The translations under genes and the position numbers were made by a program. The notes beneath the pieces were generated by a model that was not told the origin of the DNA, searched no databases, and saw only the letters and a program-made list of their open reading frames with translations. From contig CAUJGQ010000065.1 in the NCBI GenBank assembly GCA_963170165.1, forward strand, positions 1 through 42,246: DNA of 42,246 nucleotides. Reading direction: 5' to 3'. Shown here one piece after another: positions 1 to 7,669 of the stretch. Source of the DNA: Chloroflexota bacterium. Its GTDB lineage: Bacteria > Chloroflexota > Dehalococcoidia > CAUJGQ01. Numbering within the stretch: the first letter of the stretch is position 1; every line of letters begins with the position of its first letter.

Positions 1-944
1 TGAAGCAGCATTTCATCCTCAACGAGGAGTTCTCCTGGCGTCGTGCGCCCCGCCCCGGCGGGATCGGCCACGGATGGGCCGGCCCAACGATCATGGTCTA
101 CGGCACGCAGGAGCAGAAAGACCGCTACCTCCATCGCATCCTCAGCGGCGAAGATGCCTGGTGTCAGCTCTTCAGTGAGCCCGGCGCCGGATCCGATCTC
201 GCCTCGCTCCAGACCCGCGCAATCCGCGATGGCGACGACTACATCGTCAACGGCCAGAAGATCTGGACGTCCGGCGCACACCGCTCCGATATGGGCATCC
301 TCATCGCCCGTACGAACCCCGATGCGCCCAAGCACCGCGGCATCAGTTACTTTCTGCTCGACATGAAGACACCGGGCATCACCGTGCGTCCGCTCGTCAA
401 CATGCTCGATAGCCACGAATTCAACGAGGTCTATTTCGAGGACGTCCGCGTTCCGAAATCCCAGCTGCTTGGCGAGGAAAACCGTGGCTGGTATCTCGCC
501 GCCACGACGCTCGACTTTGAGCGCAGCGGCATCGGCCGGTTTGCCTCGACGCGCCGTGTCCTGGAAGAACTGACGGAGGCAGCCCGCGAGCGCGGGGCCA
601 GCGGCAGCGTTCGCGTCGAGCTGGCTGAGCGCGTTATCGAGAACGAGGCAGGCAAGCTGCTCGCCTACCGCGTCGCCTGGATGCAATCGGCCGGCAAGAT
701 CCCCAACTACGAAGCCTCGATGGTAAAGGTCTTCGGCTCAGAGCTGCAGCAGCGTGTGGCCAATACCGCGGTGAAGCTCCTCGGCCAGGCCGGGACTCTC
801 AGCGAAGGGTCGATGGGCGCCCCGTACGGCGGCCGCTACTCGGCCGCTTACATGGCAGCCGTCGGCAACACCATCGCCGCGGGCACCAGCGAGATTCAGC
901 GCAACATCATCGCCACACGCGGGCTGGGCCTGCCTCGGGGCTAA
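1..944 (+). CDS. acyl-CoA dehydrogenase, 5'-truncated by window edge
   Basis: C-terminal three quarters of a flavin-dependent acyl-CoA dehydrogenase, which oxidises an acyl-CoA to the 2-enoyl-CoA and passes electrons to an electron-transfer flavoprotein. The frame is open from base 3, before the first ATG at 93, so the gene starts outside the window. Visible family motifs are FSEPGAGSDLASL and NGQKIWTSGAH in the middle beta domain, a helical C-terminal domain, and a GTSEIQRNIIA segment near the end that contacts FAD. It is closely similar to the acyl-CoA dehydrogenase at 27468-28649, including the same GLGLPRG terminus, so the two are paralogues. The physiological substrate cannot be read from sequence. 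Confidence 0.95.
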   Translation, partial: KQHFILNEEFSWRRAPRPGGIGHGWAGPTIMVYGTQEQKDRYLHRILSGEDAWCQLFSEPGAGSDLASLQTRAIRDGDDYIVNGQKIWTSGAHRSDMGILIARTNPDAPKHRGISYFLLDMKTPGITVRPLVNMLDSHEFNEVYFEDVRVPKSQLLGEENRGWYLAATTLDFERSGIGRFASTRRVLEELTEAARERGASGSVRVELAERVIENEAGKLLAYRVAWMQSAGKIPNYEASMVKVFGSELQQRVANTAVKLLGQAGTLSEGSMGAPYGGRYSAAYMAAVGNTIAAGTSEIQRNIIATRGLGLPRG

Positions 945-1043
945 TCGATGACCGGCGTCCTCCAGTGAACCACGGAGGCCGGCACTGCAGGCAGGGTCAT
1001 GCGGGCGTCCTCAAGCGCCCGCGCGGCCTGTCACCACCGCAGG

Positions 1044-2552
1044 CTAGAGCGGCGCGATGCGGCTGAGGGCGGCGCGCGCGGCATGTTCTCCAGCCAGCTT
1101 GCCGTACACCGCGCCGGCCATCAGGCCGGAGCCGCCGGGATAGTTGTGGTAAAACAACCCACCCACCAGCTCTCCGGCCGCGAACAGGCCAGGCAGCGGG
1201 CGATCTTCCGTATCCAGCACCTGTGCCGTGTGCGGGTCGACGCGCAAACCGCCAAAGGTGAACGTGATGCCACAGGTGACGGCAAAGCCGGCATAGGGCG
1301 GGGTATCCAGTGGCAGCGCCCAGTTGGACTTTGGCGGCGTGATGCCCGCGGTGCGCTTGCCATCGAGGATCGCGGGATTGTACTCGCCGGGCTGCACGGC
1401 GGCATTGTATTCGCGGATCGTGCGCACCAGCCCATCACGGTCGATGCCCAGCCCATCCGCCAGCCCGGCGATGCTGTCGCTTGTCGCCTTCGTGATGGCG
1501 GTGATGCGGTATTCATCACGCAGCGCGTGCATCACCTTGGCGTCGAACAACTGGAAGGCGATGCGCTGCGGCTGGGCCAGCACGTCGCGGCCGTACTTGG
1601 CGTACGTGTAATTGCGGAAGTCGGCGCCTTCATCGACGAATCGCTCACCGTGGATGTTCACCATCAGTCCGAGCGGATAGGAGTGCTTCTGGAACAGGTC
1701 CCCGATCTTGCGGTCTCCGAACGGCGGGGAGGCGATGTCCCACTGCACGGCGTGACAGCCTGACCAATGGCCAAAGGGCTGCGCGCCGGCCTCCAGTGCC
1801 ATGCGGATGCCGTCACCGGTGTTGTAGCGCGTGCCGCGTACGCGGGCCAGTTCCCAGTCTCGACCCAGGTAGCGGGTACGCCACTCAGGGTTTGCCTCGA
1901 AGCCACCGGCGGCCAGCACCACGGCGGCGGCCTCGACATCGCGATCGCCGTCCGGCAGCCGTACCGTCAGTCCCGTGACGCGCCCGGTGCGGTGCGTGTG
2001 CAGCCGTGTAGCCTTCGCGTCGTACCACACCGAGCACCCTGCCCCGACCGCGAGCTCGAATAGGCGGTCCGAGATGCCAGCACCACCCCCAATCCCCTCC
2101 GCAATCAGACCACCCCAGAAGGTAAGAACCCCACCAACGCGATAGGCCTGGCGGCCGTAAAGCAGGACCCACCGCAGACCTCGGTCTTTCATCCACAAGA
2201 CGGTCGGGAAGGCCTGAGAGACGAGTGTCTGCGTCATCTCCTGATCAGCCAGGCCCTCAGTGACCCGCATCAGATCGTCGTAGAACTGCGCCTGTGGGTA
2301 GCTGCCCACATCAATGCCACGAACTTCCTCGTCGGTCAGATCAGGAATCAGGGCCCGGATGTCGTCGATTCCGCGGTAAGGGAAGCGATAGCCACCGCCG
2401 GTGAAGTACGTGTTGCCACCACGTAGGTGCTCCGGCGCCTTCTCCAGCACCAGCACCGCGGCACCGGCCTCGCGGGCCGCCAGCGCGGCACACAACGCGG
2501 CGTTGCCGGCGCCCACCACCACGACGTCGAATCGCAGACGCTCCGCAGTCAT
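1044..2552 (-). CDS. FAD-dependent dehydrogenase, TcuA/fumarate reductase flavoprotein-like
   Basis: A 502-residue flavoprotein of the succinate dehydrogenase/fumarate reductase flavoprotein superfamily, closest in pattern to FAD-dependent tricarballylate dehydrogenase TcuA. The N-terminal Rossmann motif VVVGAGNAAL (residues 10-19) binds the ADP part of FAD. The segments GGNTYFTGGGYRF (about 45-57), FTFGGLRVD (about 430) and the C-terminal NYPGGSGLMAG are typical of the family. It is probably a soluble oxidoreductase acting on a C4-C6 carboxylate or an enone. No tcuB-like electron-transfer partner lies next to it, so the TcuA substrate assignment is uncertain. The start is supported by a GAGG sequence 8 bases upstream. 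Confidence 0.85.
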   Translation of the reverse strand: MTAERLRFDVVVVGAGNAALCAALAAREAGAAVLVLEKAPEHLRGGNTYFTGGGYRFPYRGIDDIRALIPDLTDEEVRGIDVGSYPQAQFYDDLMRVTEGLADQEMTQTLVSQAFPTVLWMKDRGLRWVLLYGRQAYRVGGVLTFWGGLIAEGIGGGAGISDRLFELAVGAGCSVWYDAKATRLHTHRTGRVTGLTVRLPDGDRDVEAAAVVLAAGGFEANPEWRTRYLGRDWELARVRGTRYNTGDGIRMALEAGAQPFGHWSGCHAVQWDIASPPFGDRKIGDLFQKHSYPLGLMVNIHGERFVDEGADFRNYTYAKYGRDVLAQPQRIAFQLFDAKVMHALRDEYRITAITKATSDSIAGLADGLGIDRDGLVRTIREYNAAVQPGEYNPAILDGKRTAGITPPKSNWALPLDTPPYAGFAVTCGITFTFGGLRVDPHTAQVLDTEDRPLPGLFAAGELVGGLFYHNYPGGSGLMAGAVYGKLAGEHAARAALSRIAPL

Positions 2553-2602
2553 GTCCCACCCTCACTGCCCGATGCTGCTCGGTGTCGAGTTCAGCGCCGT
2601 TT

Positions 2603-2610
2603 ATCGTACC
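2603..2610 (-). promoter_or_regulatory. possible -10 element for the TcuA-like gene
   Basis: On the minus strand the bases read GGTACGAT, giving a TACGAT hexamer about 50 bases before the start codon. The same GGTAC(A/G)(A/C)T type of sequence precedes several other genes in the window. No convincing -35 box was found. Confidence 0.3.
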
Positions 2611-2645
2611 GCGGTCGCACCGCACGGGGGGAGGGTACGCGAAAG

Positions 2646-3299
2646 CTAGCCGATGGAGCGCAGCACCTCGCGGCACAGAGCCTCGATTCCGCGGCGGGCG
2701 AACTTGACCAGGCGGACTCCTGGCGGCGGTGCCGCGTACAGTGCCGACACCTTGTGCGGAAGTGGCGTCGCCCCCCAGATCACGACGATCTGAGCCCAGT
2801 GCAGGTTGGGATCAGCGTCGCGCTGCGCGTGCGAGCCGGTCGCGCCATCGACGCAGCGCAGGCTGACACCCAGCGGGGCAAGCAATCGCTCAAGCTGGCG
2901 ATGCTGCTCCGGTGTGCCACCCACCACCAGCAGCTTGGCCAACCCACGGGCACGCATTCGCTCGGCCAGGGCCAGCGCCGCCCGCTGGTTGTTCGAACCG
3001 TTACACACCGGGCAGGCGCTGGGGCTGACGGTCACGGGGGTGCGACCCGTACCGGAACTGAGTGCACTGCAGGCCGCAGCGCCACAGCTGGGCGCCAGCG
3101 CGCCACTGAGCACCGCCAGGGCAGTCTCCCGCTTCTCAGCAGCGATGGCATGTTTGCCCGGCCGGGTCAGCCGTGTCGCTTCCAGCACGGTGCGGGCGGC
3201 CTGCTGCGCCGCGGGTGTGTCATACCCGGCGCCGGCCAACAGCCGCTCGATTGGTATCGGAGCTGCCACCGCCTGGTTCCTCACGTTTGGTATCAGCAT
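2646..3299 (-). CDS. DUF2325-like protein with cysteine cluster
   Basis: A 217-residue soluble protein without a confident function. Residues about 90-115 hold two isolated cysteines followed by a CPVCNGSNNQ knuckle, suggesting a zinc site. The C-terminal ~100 residues have a Rossmann-like pattern: a glycine-rich strand (LLVVGGTPEQH), a DGA/H turn, then the hydrophobic strand AQIVVIWGATPLPHKVS and a terminal helix. That arrangement resembles DUF2325 proteins, whose role is unknown. It sits upstream of and co-directional with the TcuA-like gene (gap of about 93 bases). The ATG at 3299 lacks a clear ribosome site; a GTG at 3269 preceded by GAGG is an alternative start. Confidence 0.7.
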   Translation of the reverse strand: MLIPNVRNQAVAAPIPIERLLAGAGYDTPAAQQAARTVLEATRLTRPGKHAIAAEKRETALAVLSGALAPSCGAAACSALSSGTGRTPVTVSPSACPVCNGSNNQRAALALAERMRARGLAKLLVVGGTPEQHRQLERLLAPLGVSLRCVDGATGSHAQRDADPNLHWAQIVVIWGATPLPHKVSALYAAPPPGVRLVKFARRGIEALCREVLRSIG

Positions 3300-3411
3300 G
3301 GTAACACCGGCGGCGCTGGTCCGTAGCGCGGTCTTGGGGGATGCTGAGTCGCAGACAACATCCGGCCGGCGGAGCGCGCCGGCTCACATCATCCAGGAGG
3401 TGGGAAGGCAG

Positions 3412-4230
3412 ATGACCCAATTTGTCAAGAGTCACGGCCTGGGCAATGACTACATCGTGATGGAGCCCCAGAAGTTGCCCTTCGCCCTCACCGAAGAGAA
3501 CATTCGCCTGATCTGTCACCGCAACCTCGGGGTCGGCTCCGACGGAATTCTGGCGCTCACGACCAGTGATCGCGCGGAGTTCGGTGTTCGCATCTTCAAC
3601 CCGGACGGCTCGGAGGCGGAAAAAAGCGGCAATGGCACCCGCATCTTCGCCAAGTATCTCTACGACTATGGCCACACTCGTGCCACTCACTTCAGCATTG
3701 ATACGCTCGGCGGCATCGTCACCGCCGACCTGGATGTCGTGGACGGCCGCGTCGTGGGAGCGACGATGAACATGGGGCGTGCCCGCATCGGCGAGCTAAC
3801 GTCAATCAGCGTCGATGGCGACGACATCAGCGTCATCACCGTCGATGTCGGCAACCCCCACTGCGTGGTGCTGGTAGATGACTTGGGCGCTGTCGACTTC
3901 TACCGCCTGGGCCCGCGCATCGAGAATCATCCAGCATTCCCGCATCGGACGAACGTGCAGTTCGCTCAGGTCATGGCGGCCGATGAGGTCAGCATCCTGA
4001 TCTGGGAACGGGGCGCAGGCGAGACGATGGCCTCGGGGACGAGCGCCAGCGCTGTGGCCGCGGCCACCCGGCACGCCGGCCTAAGTGGTGATGACGTGCG
4101 CATCGTCGCCCCGGGGGGAACCCTACGGATCCGTACCGAAGCGAACGGGGAGATCTGGATGTCGGGCCCGGTAGAAGAGGTGTGCAGTGGCGACCTGAGC
4201 CCGGAAATGCTGCGGCGGCTCGGGGCTTAG
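3412..4230 (+). CDS. dapF: diaminopimelate epimerase family protein with Ser/Ser active site
   Basis: A 272-residue homologue of DapF, the PLP-independent enzyme that interconverts LL- and meso-diaminopimelate for lysine and peptidoglycan synthesis. The two-domain pattern is clear: KSHGLGNDYIVM at the N-terminus, RIFNPDGSEAEKSGNGTR (60s-70s) and WERGAGETMASGTSAS (around 200). In canonical DapF the residue before each GNG or GT is a catalytic cysteine; here both are serine (Ser72, codon agc; Ser208, codon tcg). The start at 3412 has AGGAGG 11 bases upstream and gives the usual family length. Its stop overlaps that of the convergent phosphatase gene by three bases. It may be a divergent epimerase/racemase or a serine-variant DapF. 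Confidence 0.85.
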   Translation: MTQFVKSHGLGNDYIVMEPQKLPFALTEENIRLICHRNLGVGSDGILALTTSDRAEFGVRIFNPDGSEAEKSGNGTRIFAKYLYDYGHTRATHFSIDTLGGIVTADLDVVDGRVVGATMNMGRARIGELTSISVDGDDISVITVDVGNPHCVVLVDDLGAVDFYRLGPRIENHPAFPHRTNVQFAQVMAADEVSILIWERGAGETMASGTSASAVAAATRHAGLSGDDVRIVAPGGTLRIRTEANGEIWMSGPVEEVCSGDLSPEMLRRLGA

Positions 4231-4838
4231 AGCCGGTCCAGGTGGCAGGTGTCGTTGACACTGAGCAACACGCCCCGCCCGCCACGAACCTCCACCACGG
4301 TGATTGACGCGTTGTCGCAGGCGAATGGCAGCGGACGCCGGTAGGGCAGCCCCAGGACGCTCATGCAGAACACCAGAATCGGACCGCCGTGGTTAACCAC
4401 CGCGACCGTCTGGTCTGCGTGTGTGGCCTCCAACGCCCACAGCGCCGTGCACACTCGTTCCTGGAACGCCGCGCGGCCCTCCTCGCCAGGCCAGGCAGGA
4501 AACTCGCCGCTGCGGCTGCGTTGTGCCGCAGCCAGCTCCGGATGTTGCGCCCGAATGTCAGCCCAGGTCATTCCGGAGAGGTGACCGAAGTCATACTCCA
4601 TCACCGCTTCCAGCGGCTCGATGGCGATGCGGCAGGCTTCGGCAATGTGCTCAGCGGTGTGATAGGCACGGCTGAGCGGGCTGGCGTACAGGGCATCGGG
4701 GGGGTCCACCGCCAGCCGGTCTGCCAGTCCCCGCGCCTGGCGCAGGCCGCGGTCGCTGAGCGGGTAGTCTGCTCGCCCCTGGAATCGCCCTTCGGCGTTG
4801 CCCACGCTCTCTGCGTGCCGGATCAGCAGCAGCCGCAT
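4227..4838 (-). CDS. histidine phosphatase family protein
   Basis: A 203-residue member of the phosphoglycerate-mutase-like histidine phosphatases. The catalytic motif LIRHAES lies at the N-terminus (His8 becomes phosphorylated). The later motifs YASPLSRAYHTAEHIA, MEYDFGHLSGM and VVNHGGP supply the remaining active-site Arg, Glu and His. Substrates in this family range from 2,3-bisphosphoglycerate to alpha-ribazole phosphate and cannot be decided here; no cobalamin genes are nearby. The ATG at 4838 places the motif at the usual distance from the N-terminus; an in-frame TTG two codons earlier is less likely. It follows the selenoprotein gene on the same strand with a 72-base gap. Confidence 0.88.
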   Translation of the reverse strand: MRLLLIRHAESVGNAEGRFQGRADYPLSDRGLRQARGLADRLAVDPPDALYASPLSRAYHTAEHIAEACRIAIEPLEAVMEYDFGHLSGMTWADIRAQHPELAAAQRSRSGEFPAWPGEEGRAAFQERVCTALWALEATHADQTVAVVNHGGPILVFCMSVLGLPYRRPLPFACDNASITVVEVRGGRGVLLSVNDTCHLDRL

Positions 4839-4910
4839 ACACAAGTCCTCATCAGGGCAGGGTGACAGCGCCTTGCGCTGGGACTGACGGCGTCCTCAGG
4901 GTGCTGCCGG

Positions 4911-5447
4911 CTATGTGGTTGCCTTCGTGAGCAAGTTCACCACTTGCGGCAGCGCTGCTTCGGCGCGCGCGCGCAGCTCGTCGTCGCTGGCGCTGCCTAT
5001 CGGATGGCTGATGACTGCGAATGGGTAGGCGCCGTTACCGCGCGAACGGGCCATGGCCCTGGCGGTGACGACGAATGGCTCGGTGCAGACGACCGCTGCC
5101 GGCTTGCCCCGTACCTCGACCTCAAGTCCATCGTGCAAACTGCACGAGCTGCAAGAGCCTCAATCGCCGACCGCACTGACCACCACGTCGCAGTCAGCGA
5201 CAAGCTGGTCGAGCGTCGCCGGGGGCGCCGGGCGGCTCGCGTTCAGTTTGCGCGCCCGGACGAAGCGCATTCCCTGATGGTGCTCCGCCAAGAGGCGCTC
5301 CAGGTGATCGAGGAACCGGGCGACGCCGGGCTTGCCGTTATCCAGCAGGCCGGCGCACAGGCCACTGAGTGTTTCCGGTCTGGGAGCAAGCGGGATGATG
5401 TCCGGTGCAGGATCGACGGTCGGGTCGAGCACCAATATCGTGCTCAC
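4911..5447 (-). CDS. UGSC family selenoprotein (in-frame UGA = Sec96)
   Basis: A 178-residue protein read through an in-frame TGA (5162-5160) as selenocysteine. The upstream part begins at a GTG (5447) with GGAGG six bases before it and runs through LVLDPTVDP, LAPRP, GLLDNGKPG and SRPAP to CDVVVSAVGD. After the UGA the frame continues GSCSSCSLHDGLEVEVRG and ends at the TAG at 4911-4913. The resulting U-G-S-C motif and the surrounding order of motifs match the UGSC (seleno)protein family, whose relatives often carry Cys at the Sec position. A U..C pair suggests redox chemistry; the true reaction is unknown. Conventional ORF calling would split it into a 3'-truncated and an orphan fragment. The gene directly upstream (5465-6508) is probably co-transcribed. 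Confidence 0.92.
5131..5162 (-). promoter_or_regulatory. bacterial SECIS element with Sec UGA
   Basis: Immediately after the UGA (5162-5160) the minus-strand RNA can form a perfect 7-bp hairpin (5147-5141 with 5137-5131) closed by a three-base loop GUU. The first loop base is G, and it is the 20th nucleotide after the UGA. Known bacterial SECIS elements have a small apical loop with a G at its first or second position, roughly 16-37 nucleotides downstream of the UGA, so SelB could recognise it. The stem lies inside the coding sequence. Confidence 0.85.
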
Positions 5448-5464
5448 GTGCGCCTCCTCTCTCG

Positions 5465-6508
5465 TCAGGCGGTGTTGCGGCGCAGCGGCCGCGTCACTGC
5501 GTGCGAGGATCTTCCTACCCATGGCGGGATAATACAGCCCATGCCTCCCGCAGCGCCGCCGGCCGCCAGCACATGGAGGGCGTCCGCGCCGCCGGCCACC
5601 GACACGGGTGCCTCAAGGGCCACCCGCCCAGAGACCTTGCCTGCCCGGCTGAAGTCCGCCTGGCTCACCCGTGCCTGCTCGTACAGGAACTGCTGGACCT
5701 GGCGCCGCGACCAGCCGGCCGCGGCCAGATAGCGGTAGTGCTGCGGCGGGATTACGACAGCGAACTCGGCCGGCCGAGCGGAGGACATGCCTGCCGGGTT
5801 GGCGAGCGCGGCCACGTAGCTGGCGAGCAAGGTCTCGGGCTCCTGCGCCGTCTCGTTGAACACCTGGTGCGGACCCTCGCCGGCAAACACCGTTACCGCA
5901 CTCTGCCCGGCCGCAAGACCGCGCACCACCTGGTATGGCTCCCACGGGCTGCTAGTCTCATCCTCGGCAATGCAGTAACTGTACTTCCCAGGGTGACCGA
6001 TCGTGGCCTTGTCCAGCATTCCCGGCTGTGCGCCAAAGCAGTTCATCAGCACCAGCCGCACGGCGCGGCCGATGGTCGCGTTGGCGCGGTTGCCGGGGCC
6101 AAACAGATTAACGCCGCTGTTCACACCCAGATCGGCGACGATCGGCCCGTGGACGATCACCAGTACCCCCGCTCCCCCGGTGCTGGCTGAGATGCCGTGG
6201 AGATTGAAGGCGTCGTCGCTCATCGCTTCCACGGCGGCCATGACCACACCGGTATACTCGGCCATGCAGCCGGCCATGATGGCATTGATGGCGACCTTCT
6301 CGGCAGGCACCACGCGCCGCCGGGTTTCCAGCCGCCCGACGATCTCATCCGGCTCATAGCCGGCGCGCGCCAAGAACTCACGTACACGTGACTCGGTGGG
6401 GGGCACCACCGGCAGGCCGTCCGTCCAGCCCTTCTCGTAGAAGAACTCGATGGCCTGCAGACCGTCTTGAGTCTCATGCTGGGACGCGGTGAGCGGCTTG
6501 GCGGTCAT
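5465..6508 (-). CDS. uncharacterised protein paired with UGSC selenoprotein
   Basis: A 347-residue protein that I cannot assign to a characterised enzyme. It starts with a motif-rich segment (IEFFYEKGWTDGLPVVPPTE), followed by a glycine-rich middle (SASTGGAGVLVIVHGP, GVNLFGPGNRANATIGRA) and ends with GGMGCIIPPWVGR and a basic tail. No signal peptide or membrane span is evident. Four cysteines fall in conserved-looking contexts (MAGCMAEY, LMNCFGAQ, YSYCIAED, GMGCII). It lies 17 bases upstream of the UGSC selenoprotein on the same strand, so the two probably form one operon and may act on the same substrate. The ATG at 6508 is preceded by GGAG at 7 bases. Confidence 0.85.
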   Translation of the reverse strand: MTAKPLTASQHETQDGLQAIEFFYEKGWTDGLPVVPPTESRVREFLARAGYEPDEIVGRLETRRRVVPAEKVAINAIMAGCMAEYTGVVMAAVEAMSDDAFNLHGISASTGGAGVLVIVHGPIVADLGVNSGVNLFGPGNRANATIGRAVRLVLMNCFGAQPGMLDKATIGHPGKYSYCIAEDETSSPWEPYQVVRGLAAGQSAVTVFAGEGPHQVFNETAQEPETLLASYVAALANPAGMSSARPAEFAVVIPPQHYRYLAAAGWSRRQVQQFLYEQARVSQADFSRAGKVSGRVALEAPVSVAGGADALHVLAAGGAAGGMGCIIPPWVGRSSHAVTRPLRRNTA

Positions 6509-6534
6509 GCCGTGCTCCTCGTCTGCGGGCGCGA

Positions 6535-7110
6535 TCAGCGCGGGTGCAACATGTGAAGGAATCCCTCCAGCATCCGCGCGGTGGCGCCCCAGATGCGGTG
6601 CCCTTCATACCAGTAGGCAGGTGAATGCGCCGGGCCTCCAGACCAGTTAACCCGTGGTTCCATCACCTTGTTGGCTGGGTCCAGCAGATGACGCACCGGC
6701 ACTTCTAGTACCTCGGCTACCTCATGCGGGCTGGGCACGAAATCATACGGCGCGCGCTTCAGCACGCCCACAAACGGCGCCACCCGGAAACTGGAGATGG
6801 TGATGATCTCATCCAGCCGCCCGATCAGCTCGATGTCAGCTGGGTTCACACCTACCTCTTCGTACGTCTCGCGTAATGCCGTGACCGATAGATCCTCATC
6901 CACGCCGTGGCGCCCGCCTCCGGGAAAGGAAATCTGCCCCTTGTGGGTATCCACGGTGTCGGTGCGCCGGGTGAGTAGCACCGTCTCCCGCCCGGCCAGG
7001 TGATAGACCAGCACGAGTACGGCAGCCTCACGCGCCGCATCGCCCGGGGCGGGCGCCGGGACGTAGCCGGCGAGTACAGAGCGTGAGCGGTGAATCAAAT
7101 CGTCGGTCAT
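6535..7110 (-). CDS. Nudix hydrolase, CoA pyrophosphatase (NudL/YeaB-like)
   Basis: A 191-residue Nudix enzyme expected to cleave CoA or acyl-CoA into 3',5'-ADP and (acyl-)phosphopantetheine. The Nudix box is intact: G, five residues, E, seven residues, then RETYEEVGV. Just before it, LLTRRTDTVDTHKGQISFPGG matches the extra motif that marks the CoA-pyrophosphatase subgroup. The start at 7110 (MTDDLIHRS) gives the normal family length; the open frame runs further upstream but overlaps the neighbouring gene and lacks family similarity. It lies 26 bases before the unknown partner gene in the same minus-strand series. The link to CoA fits the acyl-CoA enzymes elsewhere in the window. Confidence 0.9.
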   Translation of the reverse strand: MTDDLIHRSRSVLAGYVPAPAPGDAAREAAVLVLVYHLAGRETVLLTRRTDTVDTHKGQISFPGGGRHGVDEDLSVTALRETYEEVGVNPADIELIGRLDEIITISSFRVAPFVGVLKRAPYDFVPSPHEVAEVLEVPVRHLLDPANKVMEPRVNWSGGPAHSPAYWYEGHRIWGATARMLEGFLHMLHPR

Positions 7111-7204
7111 CGCCGGCGGTCGTCCTCTCACAGGCAGGCAGACATACGTGGAGGTATGCACAGCATAGCGCGGTTGCCTCGGTCCGGCATCTTCTATCCG
7201 CCCA

Positions 7205-7651
7205 CTAGAGCGCCCCGACCAGCCGGCGCTGGGCGCTCGTCTCCAGCGCATCTAGCAGCAGCGTCAGCAAGCCGGCCGGCGCATCCGGCGCGACCGCCAG
7301 CGGCACAAACCGGGACACCAACGCACGCAGGCGGTCGTTGGCCGGTGCGAGCGTGCTGAGCCGTACATCAGCATCCTGCTCCGCCGCGGCCTGCCGGCCG
7401 GCAGCGGCCAGGCCGGCAGCGCAGCCATCCACCAGCGTGGCGGCATGTGCCAGCAGCGCGCGTAGCGCGGCGTTGTCATCCACAAGCTGTTGTGCAGCGC
7501 CGTCTGACAGGGCCAGCAGCGCGCTCAGCACATGCGAGGCATATCCGGCCTGTGCCGCGGCATACGGCGCCGGTAGCGCCGGCACGATCTGGGCGGCGAG
7601 ACTGTGCTGCACGCCGCGGATGATCTCATCGGGTGCCGGCCTGAGCGCCAT
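7205..7651 (-). CDS. unknown helical protein
   Basis: A 148-residue, alanine- and leucine-rich protein of unknown family, apparently all helical and soluble. Its start ATG has a good GGAGG site, and it follows the phosphotransferase gene by 18 bases, so co-transcription is likely. Similar short proteins beside phosphotransferase-family genes may help bind or modify the same small molecule, but this is only suggested by position. Its C-terminus lies 94 bases before the Nudix gene. Confidence 0.72.
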   Translation of the reverse strand: MALRPAPDEIIRGVQHSLAAQIVPALPAPYAAAQAGYASHVLSALLALSDGAAQQLVDDNAALRALLAHAATLVDGCAAGLAAAGRQAAAEQDADVRLSTLAPANDRLRALVSRFVPLAVAPDAPAGLLTLLLDALETSAQRRLVGAL

Positions 7652-7669
7652 GCCCCTACCTCCGCCGCA

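Noticed and set aside
2806-3411. N-terminal 202-codon extension of the dapF frame
   Set aside because: It overlaps the DUF2325-like gene antisense and lacks similarity; AGGAGG before 3412 marks the true start.
5160-5162. TGA splitting a gene, possible frameshift, pseudogene or two separate small genes
   Set aside because: The frame is unchanged across the TGA, the downstream residues form the UGSC motif and a SECIS hairpin follows at the right distance, so selenocysteine decoding explains it better.
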